Assembly: GCF_900604935.1 (NCBI RefSeq)
Contig: NZ_UWPC01000010.1
Coordinates: forward strand, 1-63,145
Direction: 5' to 3'
DNA from: Vaginisenegalia massiliensis
GTDB taxonomy: Bacteria; Bacillota; Bacilli; Lactobacillales; Aerococcaceae
DNA: 63,145 nt
The notes under the pieces are model-generated. The model saw only the letters and a program-made list of their open reading frames with translations. It made no database searches and had not been told where the DNA came from. A program made the position numbers and the translations under genes. Of this stretch, positions 39,177 to 48,087 are shown piece after piece (positions within the stretch are counted from its first letter, which is position 1; every line of letters begins with the position of its first letter).

Positions 39177-40289
39177 ATGGAAAGAATTTTATTATCATCT
39201 CCCCATATGAGTCAAGAAGGGTATGAACAAGCGTATATTAAAGAAGCTTTTGATACTAACTGGATAGCACCGCTTGGTGCCAATGTGACGAAATTTGAAG
39301 AAGACTTGGCTCGAATGGTTGGGATTGATTATGCAACGGCCTTGTCTTCGGGGACAGCGGCTATTCATTTAGCTTTGAAAAATATCGGCTTGCAACAAGG
39401 CGATATTGTTTTTTGCCAATCATTAACTTTCTCAGCTAGTGCAAATCCAATTTGTTACGAGAAAGCTACACCTGTCTTTATCGACTCAGAGCCAGAAACA
39501 TGGAATATGGATCCTGAAATGCTCCGCAAAGCTTTTGAAAAGTATACGCCAAAAGCAGTAATTGTGGTTCATTTATATGGGATTTCAGCCAAAATTGATG
39601 AGATTAAAGCTATTTGCCAAGAACATAATACTCCGCTAATTGAAGATGCAGCTGAAAGTCTAGGAACTATCTACAAGGGAAAATGGACAGGAACCTTCGG
39701 GGATTATGGCATTTTTTCATTCAATGGAAATAAGATTATTACGACTTCTGGTGGGGGAATGCTAGTTTCAAATAATAAGGCGGGTATTGAAAAAGCTACT
39801 TTTTGGGCAACTCAGGCACGTGAGAAAGCACGTCATTACCAGCATGAAGAAATTGGTTACAATTACCGTTTAAGTAATATATCAGCTGGAATTGGCCGAG
39901 GTCAATTGAAAGTTTTAGAAGAACGAGTGGAGAAGAAACGATACATCTATCAACGATACGTGGAAGGCCTAGCCGATATTGAGGATATTGAAATGATACC
40001 TGATCATGATTATGAACGATCAAATCACTGGTTAAGTGCTATGTTAATTGGGCCTTCTAGTTCAGTTACCCCCACTATGGTAATGGATGTACTAGATAAA
40101 GAAAATATTGAATCTCGACCAGTATGGAAACCAATGCATTTACAACCTGTCTTTGCTGATTGTGATTATATTGGTGGTCATGTGGCTGAAGATTTATTTA
40201 ATCGTGGTTTGTGTTTGCCTAGTGATTCCAAGATGACTGATCAAGATATTGACCGTGTTATTGCGACTATTCGTTCATTATGGGATTAA
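39177..40289 (+). CDS. DegT/DnrJ/EryC1 sugar aminotransferase (PglE/EpsN type)
   Basis: 370 residues from the ATG at 39177 (AGAAAGG upstream); the longer frame overlaps the LCP gene. The start ILLSSPHMSQEGYEQAYIKE resembles PglE/EpsN. ALSSGTAAIHLAL and EDAAESLGT bind PLP, and the catalytic Lys is in FSFNGNKIITTSGGGM. It should aminate the 4-keto sugar from the dehydratase at 34204. This is a strong pathway link, although the exact substrate is inferred. Confidence 0.92.
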   Translation: MERILLSSPHMSQEGYEQAYIKEAFDTNWIAPLGANVTKFEEDLARMVGIDYATALSSGTAAIHLALKNIGLQQGDIVFCQSLTFSASANPICYEKATPVFIDSEPETWNMDPEMLRKAFEKYTPKAVIVVHLYGISAKIDEIKAICQEHNTPLIEDAAESLGTIYKGKWTGTFGDYGIFSFNGNKIITTSGGGMLVSNNKAGIEKATFWATQAREKARHYQHEEIGYNYRLSNISAGIGRGQLKVLEERVEKKRYIYQRYVEGLADIEDIEMIPDHDYERSNHWLSAMLIGPSSSVTPTMVMDVLDKENIESRPVWKPMHLQPVFADCDYIGGHVAEDLFNRGLCLPSDSKMTDQDIDRVIATIRSLWD

Positions 40290-40299
40290 GGAGTCCATC

Positions 40300-40920
40300 A
40301 TGAAGCTATATCAGCACTTCCTTAAACGTTGTCAGGATTGTTTTCTTGCACTTATTGCGGTGATAATATTGAGTCCTCTCTTAATTATCGTTGCCTTATT
40401 AGTTAGAACTCAACTGGGTAGTCCAATTTTGTTCTCTCAAGAGCGTCCAGGCTTGAATGGGAAGATATTCAAAATGTATAAATTTCGGTCAATGACTGAT
40501 CAACGAGATTCACAAGGGCAATTGCTCCCTGACGAGGTAAGATTAACACTTTTCGGGAAAAAATTACGGGCTAGTTCTTTGGATGAGCTGCCTGAATTAT
40601 TTAATATTATAAAGGGAGATATGGCGATTGTGGGTCCGCGTCCTTTATTAGTTCAATATTTACCACTCTACAGTCAAGAACAGATGCGACGGCATGAGGT
40701 TAGACCCGGTTTAACAGGCTATGCTCAGGTAAATGGGCGAAATAGTCTTACTTGGCAAGATAAATTTAAACTCGATGTACATTATGTCGATCATGTTTCA
40801 TTTATTCTTGATTGGAAAATTATTTTTCAAACAGTCCTAAAGGTTTTTCAGAAAGATGGCATAAATTCAGATACTTCTTCAACTATGGAAATATTTAGGG
40901 GAAATGATGATGAAGGATAG
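40300..40920 (+). CDS. Priming sugar-phosphate transferase (PglC/EpsL type)
   Basis: 206 residues from the ATG at 40300 (AAGGAG upstream). A single N-terminal membrane helix (re-entrant in the family) is followed by SPILFSQERPGLNGK, FKMYKFRSMTD, RASSLDELPELFNIIKGDMAIVGPRPL and RPGLTGYAQVNGRN. This short form transfers phospho-diacetylbacillosamine or similar sugars to undecaprenyl phosphate. It is the second priming enzyme in the window, distinct from the long one at 29058. Confidence 0.93.
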   Translation: MKLYQHFLKRCQDCFLALIAVIILSPLLIIVALLVRTQLGSPILFSQERPGLNGKIFKMYKFRSMTDQRDSQGQLLPDEVRLTLFGKKLRASSLDELPELFNIIKGDMAIVGPRPLLVQYLPLYSQEQMRRHEVRPGLTGYAQVNGRNSLTWQDKFKLDVHYVDHVSFILDWKIIFQTVLKVFQKDGINSDTSSTMEIFRGNDDEG

Positions 40921-41518
40921 ACTTGTGATTATTGGAGCTGGCGGTCATGCTAAAGTATGTTATGAAATTGCAAAATTATTGAATTGTTGGAGAAATATTA
41001 TATTCTTGGATGATTGTTTAGAAAATAACTATTTTCATATCCAAGGACCTATTTCGAATTACAAATATTTTCTTGAATCAGATTTTTTTGTTGCAATAGG
41101 AAGTAATGAGATTCGCAAAAAATTCATTACAATCCTCGAGGAGTCAGGAGCCAGTTTAATTAAGCTAGTTCACCCGCAATCAATAGTAAGCGATTCGGTT
41201 TCTATCGGCGCGGGAAGTGTTGTAATGGGCGGAGTAGTTATAAACGCGTGCTCTAAAATTGGTAGAGGCTGTATAATTAATACTGGATGTACGATAGATC
41301 ATGATTGTAACATTAAAGATTTTGTTCATATATCACCAGGGACAAATGTTTCTGGGAGTGTGCAAATTGGCTGTCTATCTTGGTTGGGAACAGGCACTAC
41401 TGTAATTAATAATATTGAAATTTCAGAAAAAGTAATTATTGGGGCAGGTTCAGTTATTCTAAAAAATATTAAAGATCAAGGTACTTATGTGGGACACCCG
41501 TGTAAAAAGATAAAATAG
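40910..41518 (+). CDS. Sugar N-acetyltransferase (PglD/NeuD type)
   Basis: About 202 residues. Three ATGs in a row (40904, 40907, 40910) follow AGGGGA; the third has the best spacing. The N-terminal RLVIIGAGGHAKVCYEIAKL binds the UDP-sugar. The C-terminal left-handed beta helix has hexapeptide turns, catalytic His in TGCTIDHDCNIKDFVHISPG, and ends YVGHPCKKI. With the enzymes at 34204 and 39177 it completes UDP-diNAc-bacillosamine synthesis. The base composition turns AT-rich from here. Confidence 0.9.
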   Translation: MKDRLVIIGAGGHAKVCYEIAKLLNCWRNIIFLDDCLENNYFHIQGPISNYKYFLESDFFVAIGSNEIRKKFITILEESGASLIKLVHPQSIVSDSVSIGAGSVVMGGVVINACSKIGRGCIINTGCTIDHDCNIKDFVHISPGTNVSGSVQIGCLSWLGTGTTVINNIEISEKVIIGAGSVILKNIKDQGTYVGHPCKKIK

Positions 41519-41532
41519 TTAGGAGAATAATT

Positions 41533-42765
41533 GTGTCGAAAATAATTATTATAAATCATTATGGTATAACACCAGAATTTCCGGGTGCAACAAAGCATTA
41601 TGAAATCTCAAAATATTTTTCGGAATATAGTGATTATGATATTGAATTTTGGATTTGTGGATTTAATCATCACACAGGAAAAAATCATGATAATCTAAAA
41701 GGATTTAAATTGCAAAGCAAAGAAAAAACAGAAAATTTTCATACTGTTCGAATTAAAAGTACTCCGTATAGAAAAAGTGCATTAGCCAGACAGATTAATA
41801 TAACTGTGTTTGACATAATCACTGCAATTAAGATTCTATTTTCAAAAGATGTGGAGTTAGTATTGTTGAGTTCACCTCCAGTTGGGATATTTAATACGTG
41901 GGCAATTAAATTGAAACATATTAAATTGTTAGCCGACATTGAAGATCTTTGGCCAATGTTTCTAATTGATATGGGTTTGAAAAATAAATTTGCCATTAAA
42001 TATATGGATTATTCAATGAATGAATTATATAAGTTGGCTGATCAAATCATTGCTGTTTCCGATGGAATGGTGAACTTTGTTAAAAGTAAGGTCTCACAAA
42101 AGGATAAAGTTACACTTGTTCCGTTAGGTGTAAACTTAAACAAGTATGAAAATAAGGAAAAAAAGATTGAGCTAATTAAAGGGAACCCATGGGAAGATAA
42201 ATTAAAAATAATGTACATTGGTGCACATGGAAGGGCGAATGATTTAGGCTCAGTTATTAATACGATAGAAAGATTTAATAAATTACAGGATAATTATGAT
42301 GAATTTGCTTTTGTGTTTATTGGTGACGGGGATCAAAAAAAACAATTGATAAATCAAACGTTGCAAAAACATTTATCAAATGTTTTTTTTGAAGATGCTA
42401 TTCCTAGCGAATTAGTTGCTGATTATTTATTACATGCAGATATTTGTTTAACCAATTTAAAGAATATTGAAAGCTTTAAGTTGGTAAGACCAAATAAATT
42501 ATTTCAATATATGGCACTTTCAAAGCCTATAATTTGTGGAATCGATGGGGAAGCGAGACAAATTGTTGAAGAAGCTAACGCAGGTAGTTATATAAATTTT
42601 GATGGTTCTGTAGAGGCAGCAACAAGGCTAGCAGATATTTTAAATGATTCTATTAAATTCGAGCAACTAGGTGAGAATGGTAATGAATATGTTCATAAAT
42701 ATGGTGACAGAGCTAAAATATTCAAAAATTTACTAGACTTAGTCACTAACATGATAAAGGAGTAA
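41533..42765 (+). CDS. Glycosyltransferase family 4 (WbuB-like)
   Basis: 410 residues from a GTG after TTAGGAGAATAATT. INHYGITPEFPGATKHYEIS and LLADIEDLWP resemble WbuB-type transferases. The donor half has YIGAHGRANDLGSVI and RPNKLFQYMALSKPII. It probably adds an amino sugar early in the repeat unit. The codon use is AT-rich, like the following genes. Confidence 0.85.
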   Translation: MSKIIIINHYGITPEFPGATKHYEISKYFSEYSDYDIEFWICGFNHHTGKNHDNLKGFKLQSKEKTENFHTVRIKSTPYRKSALARQINITVFDIITAIKILFSKDVELVLLSSPPVGIFNTWAIKLKHIKLLADIEDLWPMFLIDMGLKNKFAIKYMDYSMNELYKLADQIIAVSDGMVNFVKSKVSQKDKVTLVPLGVNLNKYENKEKKIELIKGNPWEDKLKIMYIGAHGRANDLGSVINTIERFNKLQDNYDEFAFVFIGDGDQKKQLINQTLQKHLSNVFFEDAIPSELVADYLLHADICLTNLKNIESFKLVRPNKLFQYMALSKPIICGIDGEARQIVEEANAGSYINFDGSVEAATRLADILNDSIKFEQLGENGNEYVHKYGDRAKIFKNLLDLVTNMIKE

Positions 42766-42774
42766 ATAAATGCG

Positions 42775-43869
42775 ATGATTGCATTAGTATTTGTTTCTGA
42801 ACTTAAATATTGCCCATATCTTAGAAAATATGTTGATTTTCTTGATAAGAATGGATTAGAATATGAAATTCTGTTTTGGAATCGAGAAGAAATAGAAGAT
42901 GGGTATCCAAGTAATTATAAAGCATTCACTCACTATTCGAAAAAGAAAAAGAGTCCATTTAGAAAAATCAGTGATTTTATTAGGTTCAGATGGTGGCTAA
43001 AAAAGAATTTGGACAGTTCTAAATATTCACAGATAATTTTTTTGTCAACACTTTCGGGAATGCTCCTCTTTGATGTTGCAATTAAAAGATTTTCAAATAA
43101 ATACATCTTGGATATTAGAGATTTTAGCTATGAACATTTAGCGATTTTTAGATTTTTTGAAAAGAAGTTAGTAGAAGATTCTTTTTCTACATTTATATCT
43201 TCTAGAGGTTTTATTGAATTTTTACCATCAAGTAAAAAGTATTTACCCGTACATAATTTTAATAGAAGTGAGCTAAGCTACCAAAAACCTTTTGAAAAAA
43301 ACATAGAAACACCGGTAAATGTGGTATTCATTGGTGGAATTCGATATTTTGCACATCAAAAATTACTTATAGATAAGCTAAAAAATAATTCTAACTTTCA
43401 TATGATTTATCATGGATCAGGGATTGAGTTAGATATATATAAAGAATATTGTAAGCAAAACGGGATAAAAAACATTGAATTCACAGGTGCGTATAATAAT
43501 TCGGATAAATTTAAGCTGTTGGCGAATGCTCAAATACTAAATAATAGCTACAGTACAAAGAAAATCTTAGAAACAAAATATGCAATTTCAAATAAGTTTT
43601 ACGACGGAATTATCTTTGGATTACCTCAAATAGTTGAATCTAACTCATATAAATCTGAAATAGTTTCAGAGTTTAAAATGGGAATAAAATTTAATGAAGA
43701 TGATGAATGTTTTGCTGAAACGTTATTTAAGTATTATGATCAAATAGATGAAGATGAATTTAATAAGAATAGAGAAAAATTGCTTAATAGTATAGTAGAA
43801 GAAGATGACATATTTTATGATGTGTTGGCGCAATTTATTAGAAATGAGGATTTAAATGGAAAAGATTAA
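42775..43869 (+). CDS. Glycosyltransferase-like protein (GT-B)
   Basis: 364 residues. No strong signature, but ALVFVSELKYCPYLRKYVDFL, YILDIRDFSYEHL and VVFIGGIRYFAHQKLLI followed by FYDGIIFGLPQIVES fit a GT-B fold as in family 4. AAAGGAG lies before the ATG. It overlaps the next gene by 14 nt. The function is inferred from context. Confidence 0.6.
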   Translation: MIALVFVSELKYCPYLRKYVDFLDKNGLEYEILFWNREEIEDGYPSNYKAFTHYSKKKKSPFRKISDFIRFRWWLKKNLDSSKYSQIIFLSTLSGMLLFDVAIKRFSNKYILDIRDFSYEHLAIFRFFEKKLVEDSFSTFISSRGFIEFLPSSKKYLPVHNFNRSELSYQKPFEKNIETPVNVVFIGGIRYFAHQKLLIDKLKNNSNFHMIYHGSGIELDIYKEYCKQNGIKNIEFTGAYNNSDKFKLLANAQILNNSYSTKKILETKYAISNKFYDGIIFGLPQIVESNSYKSEIVSEFKMGIKFNEDDECFAETLFKYYDQIDEDEFNKNREKLLNSIVEEDDIFYDVLAQFIRNEDLNGKD

Positions 43870-45013
43870 ACTATTATTTGTTTCAACATATCCATTGGAT
43901 AGTAGTTCATCTGCTTCTGTAAGAAATACTGCTTTGCTCGATGGTTTAGTGAAGAATGGAGTCGAAGTTTATTCGTTAACAAGAACACCAGATAAAAAAA
44001 ATTCTATTCAAGGTGTAACGGAGTTTTATTTTTCTGATAACAGTAATCTTGTATACAACATCTCAAAAAAATTTCGACCGAAAAATCATTTGATGCTGAA
44101 ACTTAGAATTTTTTTGTCTAACTTATATTCAAAAGGACAAATATATGATAATCAACGAATGCTTTTGAATGATTTAGATAAATTAGTTTTGGAAGAGACA
44201 AATTTTGATTATATTATCAGCTCATCTGATTCTAAAGTTGCACATAAGATTGTTGAACAATTATTAGCTAACAACCGTTTAAAAGCCCGAAAATGGATTC
44301 AATATTGGGGGGACCCTTTTTTTGCAGATATTAATGGGAAAAAAGGGTTGGTTAAGAGAAAAATCTTCAAAGAAGAAGATAGACTATTAAATCTAGCAAA
44401 TATCATTTTATATACATCACCGGCCACTGTTGAAGAACAAAAAAAATTATTTAGTAAATATGCAAGTAAAATGCTATTTATTCCAACACCATTTCTTGAT
44501 TTGAGAGAAAAAGAAACGAATAATAACATTATTAATGTTGGATATTTTGGATCATATTTTAGTAAAGATAGGAATATTCTACCCTTTTATTCTGCAGCAA
44601 AAAAATTGCCTAATATACAATTTACAATAATGGGGCCAAGTAATCATGATTTAAAATCTAGACAAAATATTCTCATAAAAAAAATGGCAGAGCGTAATGA
44701 AGCGGTAAAAGAAGAGGATAAAATGGACTTGCTAGTTTGTATAGGAAATAAAGGAGAGTCAAATCAAATTCCAGGCAAAATTTTTCATTATGCCTCAACA
44801 AATAAGCAAGTTTTGGTTTTATATGAGAAAAATGCAAAAGATGTATATTCTTATTTTAATCAATATGATAAATATATTTTTTTAGAAAATAATCAGGAAA
44901 GCATACTAAGTTTTTTTGAAAATTATTTACCTAAGCAAAATTCTCCTTTATATGAGTTTAAGAGCGATCGAGTAGTAAAAGATTTGTTAAATAAAATTGA
45001 AAAATTTGGGTGA
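43856..45013 (+). CDS. Glycosyltransferase-like protein (GT-B)
   Basis: 385 residues. The start IKLLFVSTYPLDSSSSASVRNTALLDGLVKNG is typical of family 4 transferases; later VGYFGSYFSKDRNILPFYSAAKKLPNIQFTIMG is the donor-side fold. The usual EX7E motif is not clear. It overlaps both neighbours, so it is translated with them. The specificity is unknown. Confidence 0.65.
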   Translation: MEKIKLLFVSTYPLDSSSSASVRNTALLDGLVKNGVEVYSLTRTPDKKNSIQGVTEFYFSDNSNLVYNISKKFRPKNHLMLKLRIFLSNLYSKGQIYDNQRMLLNDLDKLVLEETNFDYIISSSDSKVAHKIVEQLLANNRLKARKWIQYWGDPFFADINGKKGLVKRKIFKEEDRLLNLANIILYTSPATVEEQKKLFSKYASKMLFIPTPFLDLREKETNNNIINVGYFGSYFSKDRNILPFYSAAKKLPNIQFTIMGPSNHDLKSRQNILIKKMAERNEAVKEEDKMDLLVCIGNKGESNQIPGKIFHYASTNKQVLVLYEKNAKDVYSYFNQYDKYIFLENNQESILSFFENYLPKQNSPLYEFKSDRVVKDLLNKIEKFG

Positions 45014-46394
45014 TTATGTGGGGTATGATTTTTACTTCTTATTATTTTTAATAGTAGGTATTATTATTCAAAGTGTAATATGGAAAAATGAGAAAATTTC
45101 GGCGTTCTTCGTTTTGTCGACAACTTTTGTGTTCTATTATGTGTTCATTCCAGTTGTATTATTTCTGTTTAACAACAATGATGTATTTAAAAATATGAGG
45201 TTTACTACTCAATTTATCTATGCGTCACAAGCAGAGTATGGAAATTTCTTCTATGTTGTTTTTTTATCGTATTTAATAATGATTTCTGTTTATTTTTTTA
45301 ATAGAGTTCTTCGGAAACAGTTTGGCGAAATGATTGTAAAGAAAAAATTCTCAGAAAATATTGAGAAGATTATCTATAATTATGGATGTTTTTTCTTTAT
45401 TGTTGGTGGAGGATCAGTTATTTTGTTCTTCTATAGTATGGGTGGAATAAGGGAAGCGCTTGAGGCTGCTGATGCGCTAAGATATGCAGGAACAGATTCC
45501 TCTCAATATTATGGCCCACTGACAGCTATTTTTAGAATGCTATCTTTTTTGGTAATGGGAGCAGCATATTGTTTTAAATCTCACTATGATTTGACCAAGT
45601 CTAATTTAAGTCGTATTCTTTTTATTATTTCGTTTGGTTTAGCTAGTATATATTTGATTTTTAATTCTGGACGCTCAACAATAATTTTCTTTTTATTCCC
45701 ATTTATTCTGAGTTATGCCAAAAAAAGGAATATCAATTTAATTTTTATTTCGTGCGTTGTCGTTATTGTTGCGATTTCAACTGCTCAAGTTTTTGACGTT
45801 ATTTTATATCAAATTTCCCACGGAGGAATAAATACTGCACATATTAATTCTTCAATTTGGGATAATATTAACAGTGCTATTAATGACTTTTCTTTTCCGT
45901 CTGCAAATATAATTAATATTGAAAAAATGAACAGTATTTTTGGGCTAAGAAATGGGAAAGACTATATTATTTGGATTTTAGATATCATTCCAACTCGAGC
46001 GTTTAATATGTTGGGGATTACTTTACCAGATTATCAGACATTAAATTTTGAAACCTCAAATTACTTTCAGAGTATTAATCCCTTGCTGATGGGGGGCGTT
46101 CCAACAGATTTTATTACAACTGGTTTAAGACAACATGAAATGCTAGGACTTATCATAAATACTTTAGTGTATGCCTTATTTGCTTTACGAGTAGATAAAT
46201 TGGTTAGAAGTTTTGATTTGAATTTAACGGTTATTTTTGCAAGACTTCAAATTTTATTCTTTTCCTTTATCTCGAATAATGATTTAACAGATATTGTTCG
46301 GGGAAATTTGTTTATATTTATCATGTTAATAATGCTTGTACAAATAGATCTATACAGTAATAAAGTGAATAGATCTAATCATTCAATAGAATGA
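44997..46394 (+). CDS. Polytopic membrane protein, probable Wzy polymerase
   Basis: Up to 465 residues with about 12 membrane segments. IYLIFNSGRSTIIFFLFPFILSYAKKR and a large loop before FITTGLRQHEMLGLIINTLVYALFALR fit the oligosaccharide repeat-unit polymerase group. The start is uncertain: the given TTG has no ribosome site, and the GTG at 45018 is an alternative. It lies between glycosyltransferase genes, which supports the role. Confidence 0.7.
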   Translation: MKNLGDYVGYDFYFLLFLIVGIIIQSVIWKNEKISAFFVLSTTFVFYYVFIPVVLFLFNNNDVFKNMRFTTQFIYASQAEYGNFFYVVFLSYLIMISVYFFNRVLRKQFGEMIVKKKFSENIEKIIYNYGCFFFIVGGGSVILFFYSMGGIREALEAADALRYAGTDSSQYYGPLTAIFRMLSFLVMGAAYCFKSHYDLTKSNLSRILFIISFGLASIYLIFNSGRSTIIFFLFPFILSYAKKRNINLIFISCVVVIVAISTAQVFDVILYQISHGGINTAHINSSIWDNINSAINDFSFPSANIINIEKMNSIFGLRNGKDYIIWILDIIPTRAFNMLGITLPDYQTLNFETSNYFQSINPLLMGGVPTDFITTGLRQHEMLGLIINTLVYALFALRVDKLVRSFDLNLTVIFARLQILFFSFISNNDLTDIVRGNLFIFIMLIMLVQIDLYSNKVNRSNHSIE

Positions 46395-46409
46395 AGAAAG
46401 TAGGATAAT

Positions 46410-47582
46410 ATGAAATCAGTATTAATAATAGGGGATGTTAATCATCCCCTAATCTATCAATTGTATAAAAGAATACATGAAAAAAAAGATATAGATATTG
46501 ATATTCTGAGCTTCGAAAAGAGTTATTATAGAAACACTAAATATTTTCGAAACTTGTATTTAATTCCATCAATGGGTCAGGATAGAAATTTTTTTAAAAG
46601 AAAGTTTGAACAAATGGCGTATTTGCTGACCCTAAAAAATGTTATTAAGAATTTACCTAAATATGATTCCATTCATATTCACTATTATAATCCTATATAT
46701 CGATACATTATTTCGATTTTAAGAAGAAAAACGGATAACTTAATCATTACTATTTGGGGCAGTGATTATTATAGGGTTTCAAAAAAACAACTTAATATGA
46801 ATTCTAATGCATTTAATTTAGCTGATAAAATTACATTTACTAATGAGAAAACGTTAGATGATTTCATCAAAAATTTTAATATAAGTTTAAATAGATTGAA
46901 AATTACAAGATTTGGATTAGAAACCCTTGACTATATTGATAAAATTGAAAATAGCTCAGAAATGCAAAGCAAAATATCTTTCTTTAAGAAAAAATATCAC
47001 ATTCCCGAAAAATTAAAAGTTATTACCTGTGGATATAACTCAAGTCCAGGACAGCAACATGAACTTATCTTAAACGCAATTAATAAGTTGCCACAAGATT
47101 ATGCTGAAAAGTGTGTATTTTTATTTCCTCTGGCATATGGAGATAATGTCCATAAAGAGAAGATAAAGGAAATAATACGGAATATTGGTAGAAATATTTT
47201 GGTCTTAGAGGCCTTTATGGTTGAGGAAGAGTTAGCAATTTTAAGATTAATATCTGATATTATGATTAATATTCAAGTAACTGATCAATTAAGTGGAAGT
47301 ATGCAAGAAACATTGTATGCAGGAAATATAGTGATAAACGGGTCTTGGTTACCCTATGATATTTTTCATAAGAATAATGTTTTTTTCCTAAATGTGGATA
47401 ATCCTATTCATCTGGATAAATTAATTTGTTCTTCAATTGAAAAATATGATGATCTAAAAAATATGGTAAGAAATAACAAAAGCTATATTCGAAGTTTATC
47501 TGGTTGGGATGAAAACTTAGAAGACTGGTACAATTTATATCTTGGTAATAAGGATGATAATGATGGTGAAACTATTGATTAA
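46410..47582 (+). CDS. Glycosyltransferase-like protein
   Basis: 390 residues from an ATG after AGTAGGATAAT. SVLIIGDVNHPLIYQLYKRI and YDSIHIHYYNPIYRYII begin a GT-B-like fold; TIWGSDYYRVSKKQ and LSGSMQETLYAGNIVINGSWLPY are further points. It may be a distant WecF/family 4 relative. I do not recognise a specific family. Its last 20 bases overlap the likely start of the acetyltransferase frame. Confidence 0.6.
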   Translation: MKSVLIIGDVNHPLIYQLYKRIHEKKDIDIDILSFEKSYYRNTKYFRNLYLIPSMGQDRNFFKRKFEQMAYLLTLKNVIKNLPKYDSIHIHYYNPIYRYIISILRRKTDNLIITIWGSDYYRVSKKQLNMNSNAFNLADKITFTNEKTLDDFIKNFNISLNRLKITRFGLETLDYIDKIENSSEMQSKISFFKKKYHIPEKLKVITCGYNSSPGQQHELILNAINKLPQDYAEKCVFLFPLAYGDNVHKEKIKEIIRNIGRNILVLEAFMVEEELAILRLISDIMINIQVTDQLSGSMQETLYAGNIVINGSWLPYDIFHKNNVFFLNVDNPIHLDKLICSSIEKYDDLKNMVRNNKSYIRSLSGWDENLEDWYNLYLGNKDDNDGETID

Positions 47583-48086
47583 AAAAATATAAGAAAGTTA
47601 TCTAAAAAAGAAGTAATTCCAAAATATAAAATTGGAAATGTAAAACATCATAATTCATTAATCGATACATTGGTACCACAATGTGTAGAAATAGGAGACA
47701 ATTTTATATCTGCACCCTATTCAATAGTTTTAGCACATGATGCAAGTACTTTTTTTCATTCAGGAAAATATCGAGTTGAAAAAACTATTATTGGAAATAA
47801 TGTATTTCTAGGTGCACATTCGGTGGTACTACCAGGTGTTAAAATTGGAAATAATGTCATAGTTGGAGCAGGTGCAGTAGTTACGAAAGATGTACCTGAT
47901 GATGTTGTTGTTGCAGGCAATCCTGCGAAAATATTGAAGACAGTTGCTGAGTACATTAATGATTTAGAAAATAAAGGTGTTCTAATTGAGCCACCAAATT
48001 CATTTGAAAAAGTGTTTAGAAACGAAAGACTAAACGAGAAAGATATACTAGAATTCCAGTCTGCGGTATTGAAAGGGAAATCATAA
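47563..48086 (+). pseudogene. Left-handed beta-helix acetyltransferase gene, frameshifted near its start
   Basis: An ATG at 47563 with AAGGAT upstream encodes MVKLLIKK, then meets a stop at 47590 after a run of seven A (47581-47587). One base shift at that run joins it to the long frame ending at 48086: [20 protein letters not shown], then a beta-helix with [20 protein letters not shown] and [12 protein letters not shown]. The joined product of about 174 residues has the normal layout of an O- or N-acetyltransferase of polysaccharide loci. The uninterrupted 3' frame alone (from a TTG at 47670) lacks a ribosome site. It could be a broken gene, a slippage-switched gene, or a sequencing error. 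Confidence 0.75.
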
Positions 48087-48087
48087 G

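Noticed and set aside
47581-47592. Canonical X-XXY-YYZ slippery heptamer for programmed frameshifting
   Set aside because: The zero-frame codons are ATT AAA AAA ATA, which do not form the A-AAA-AAA heptamer in the right phase; simple tract slippage or error fits as well.
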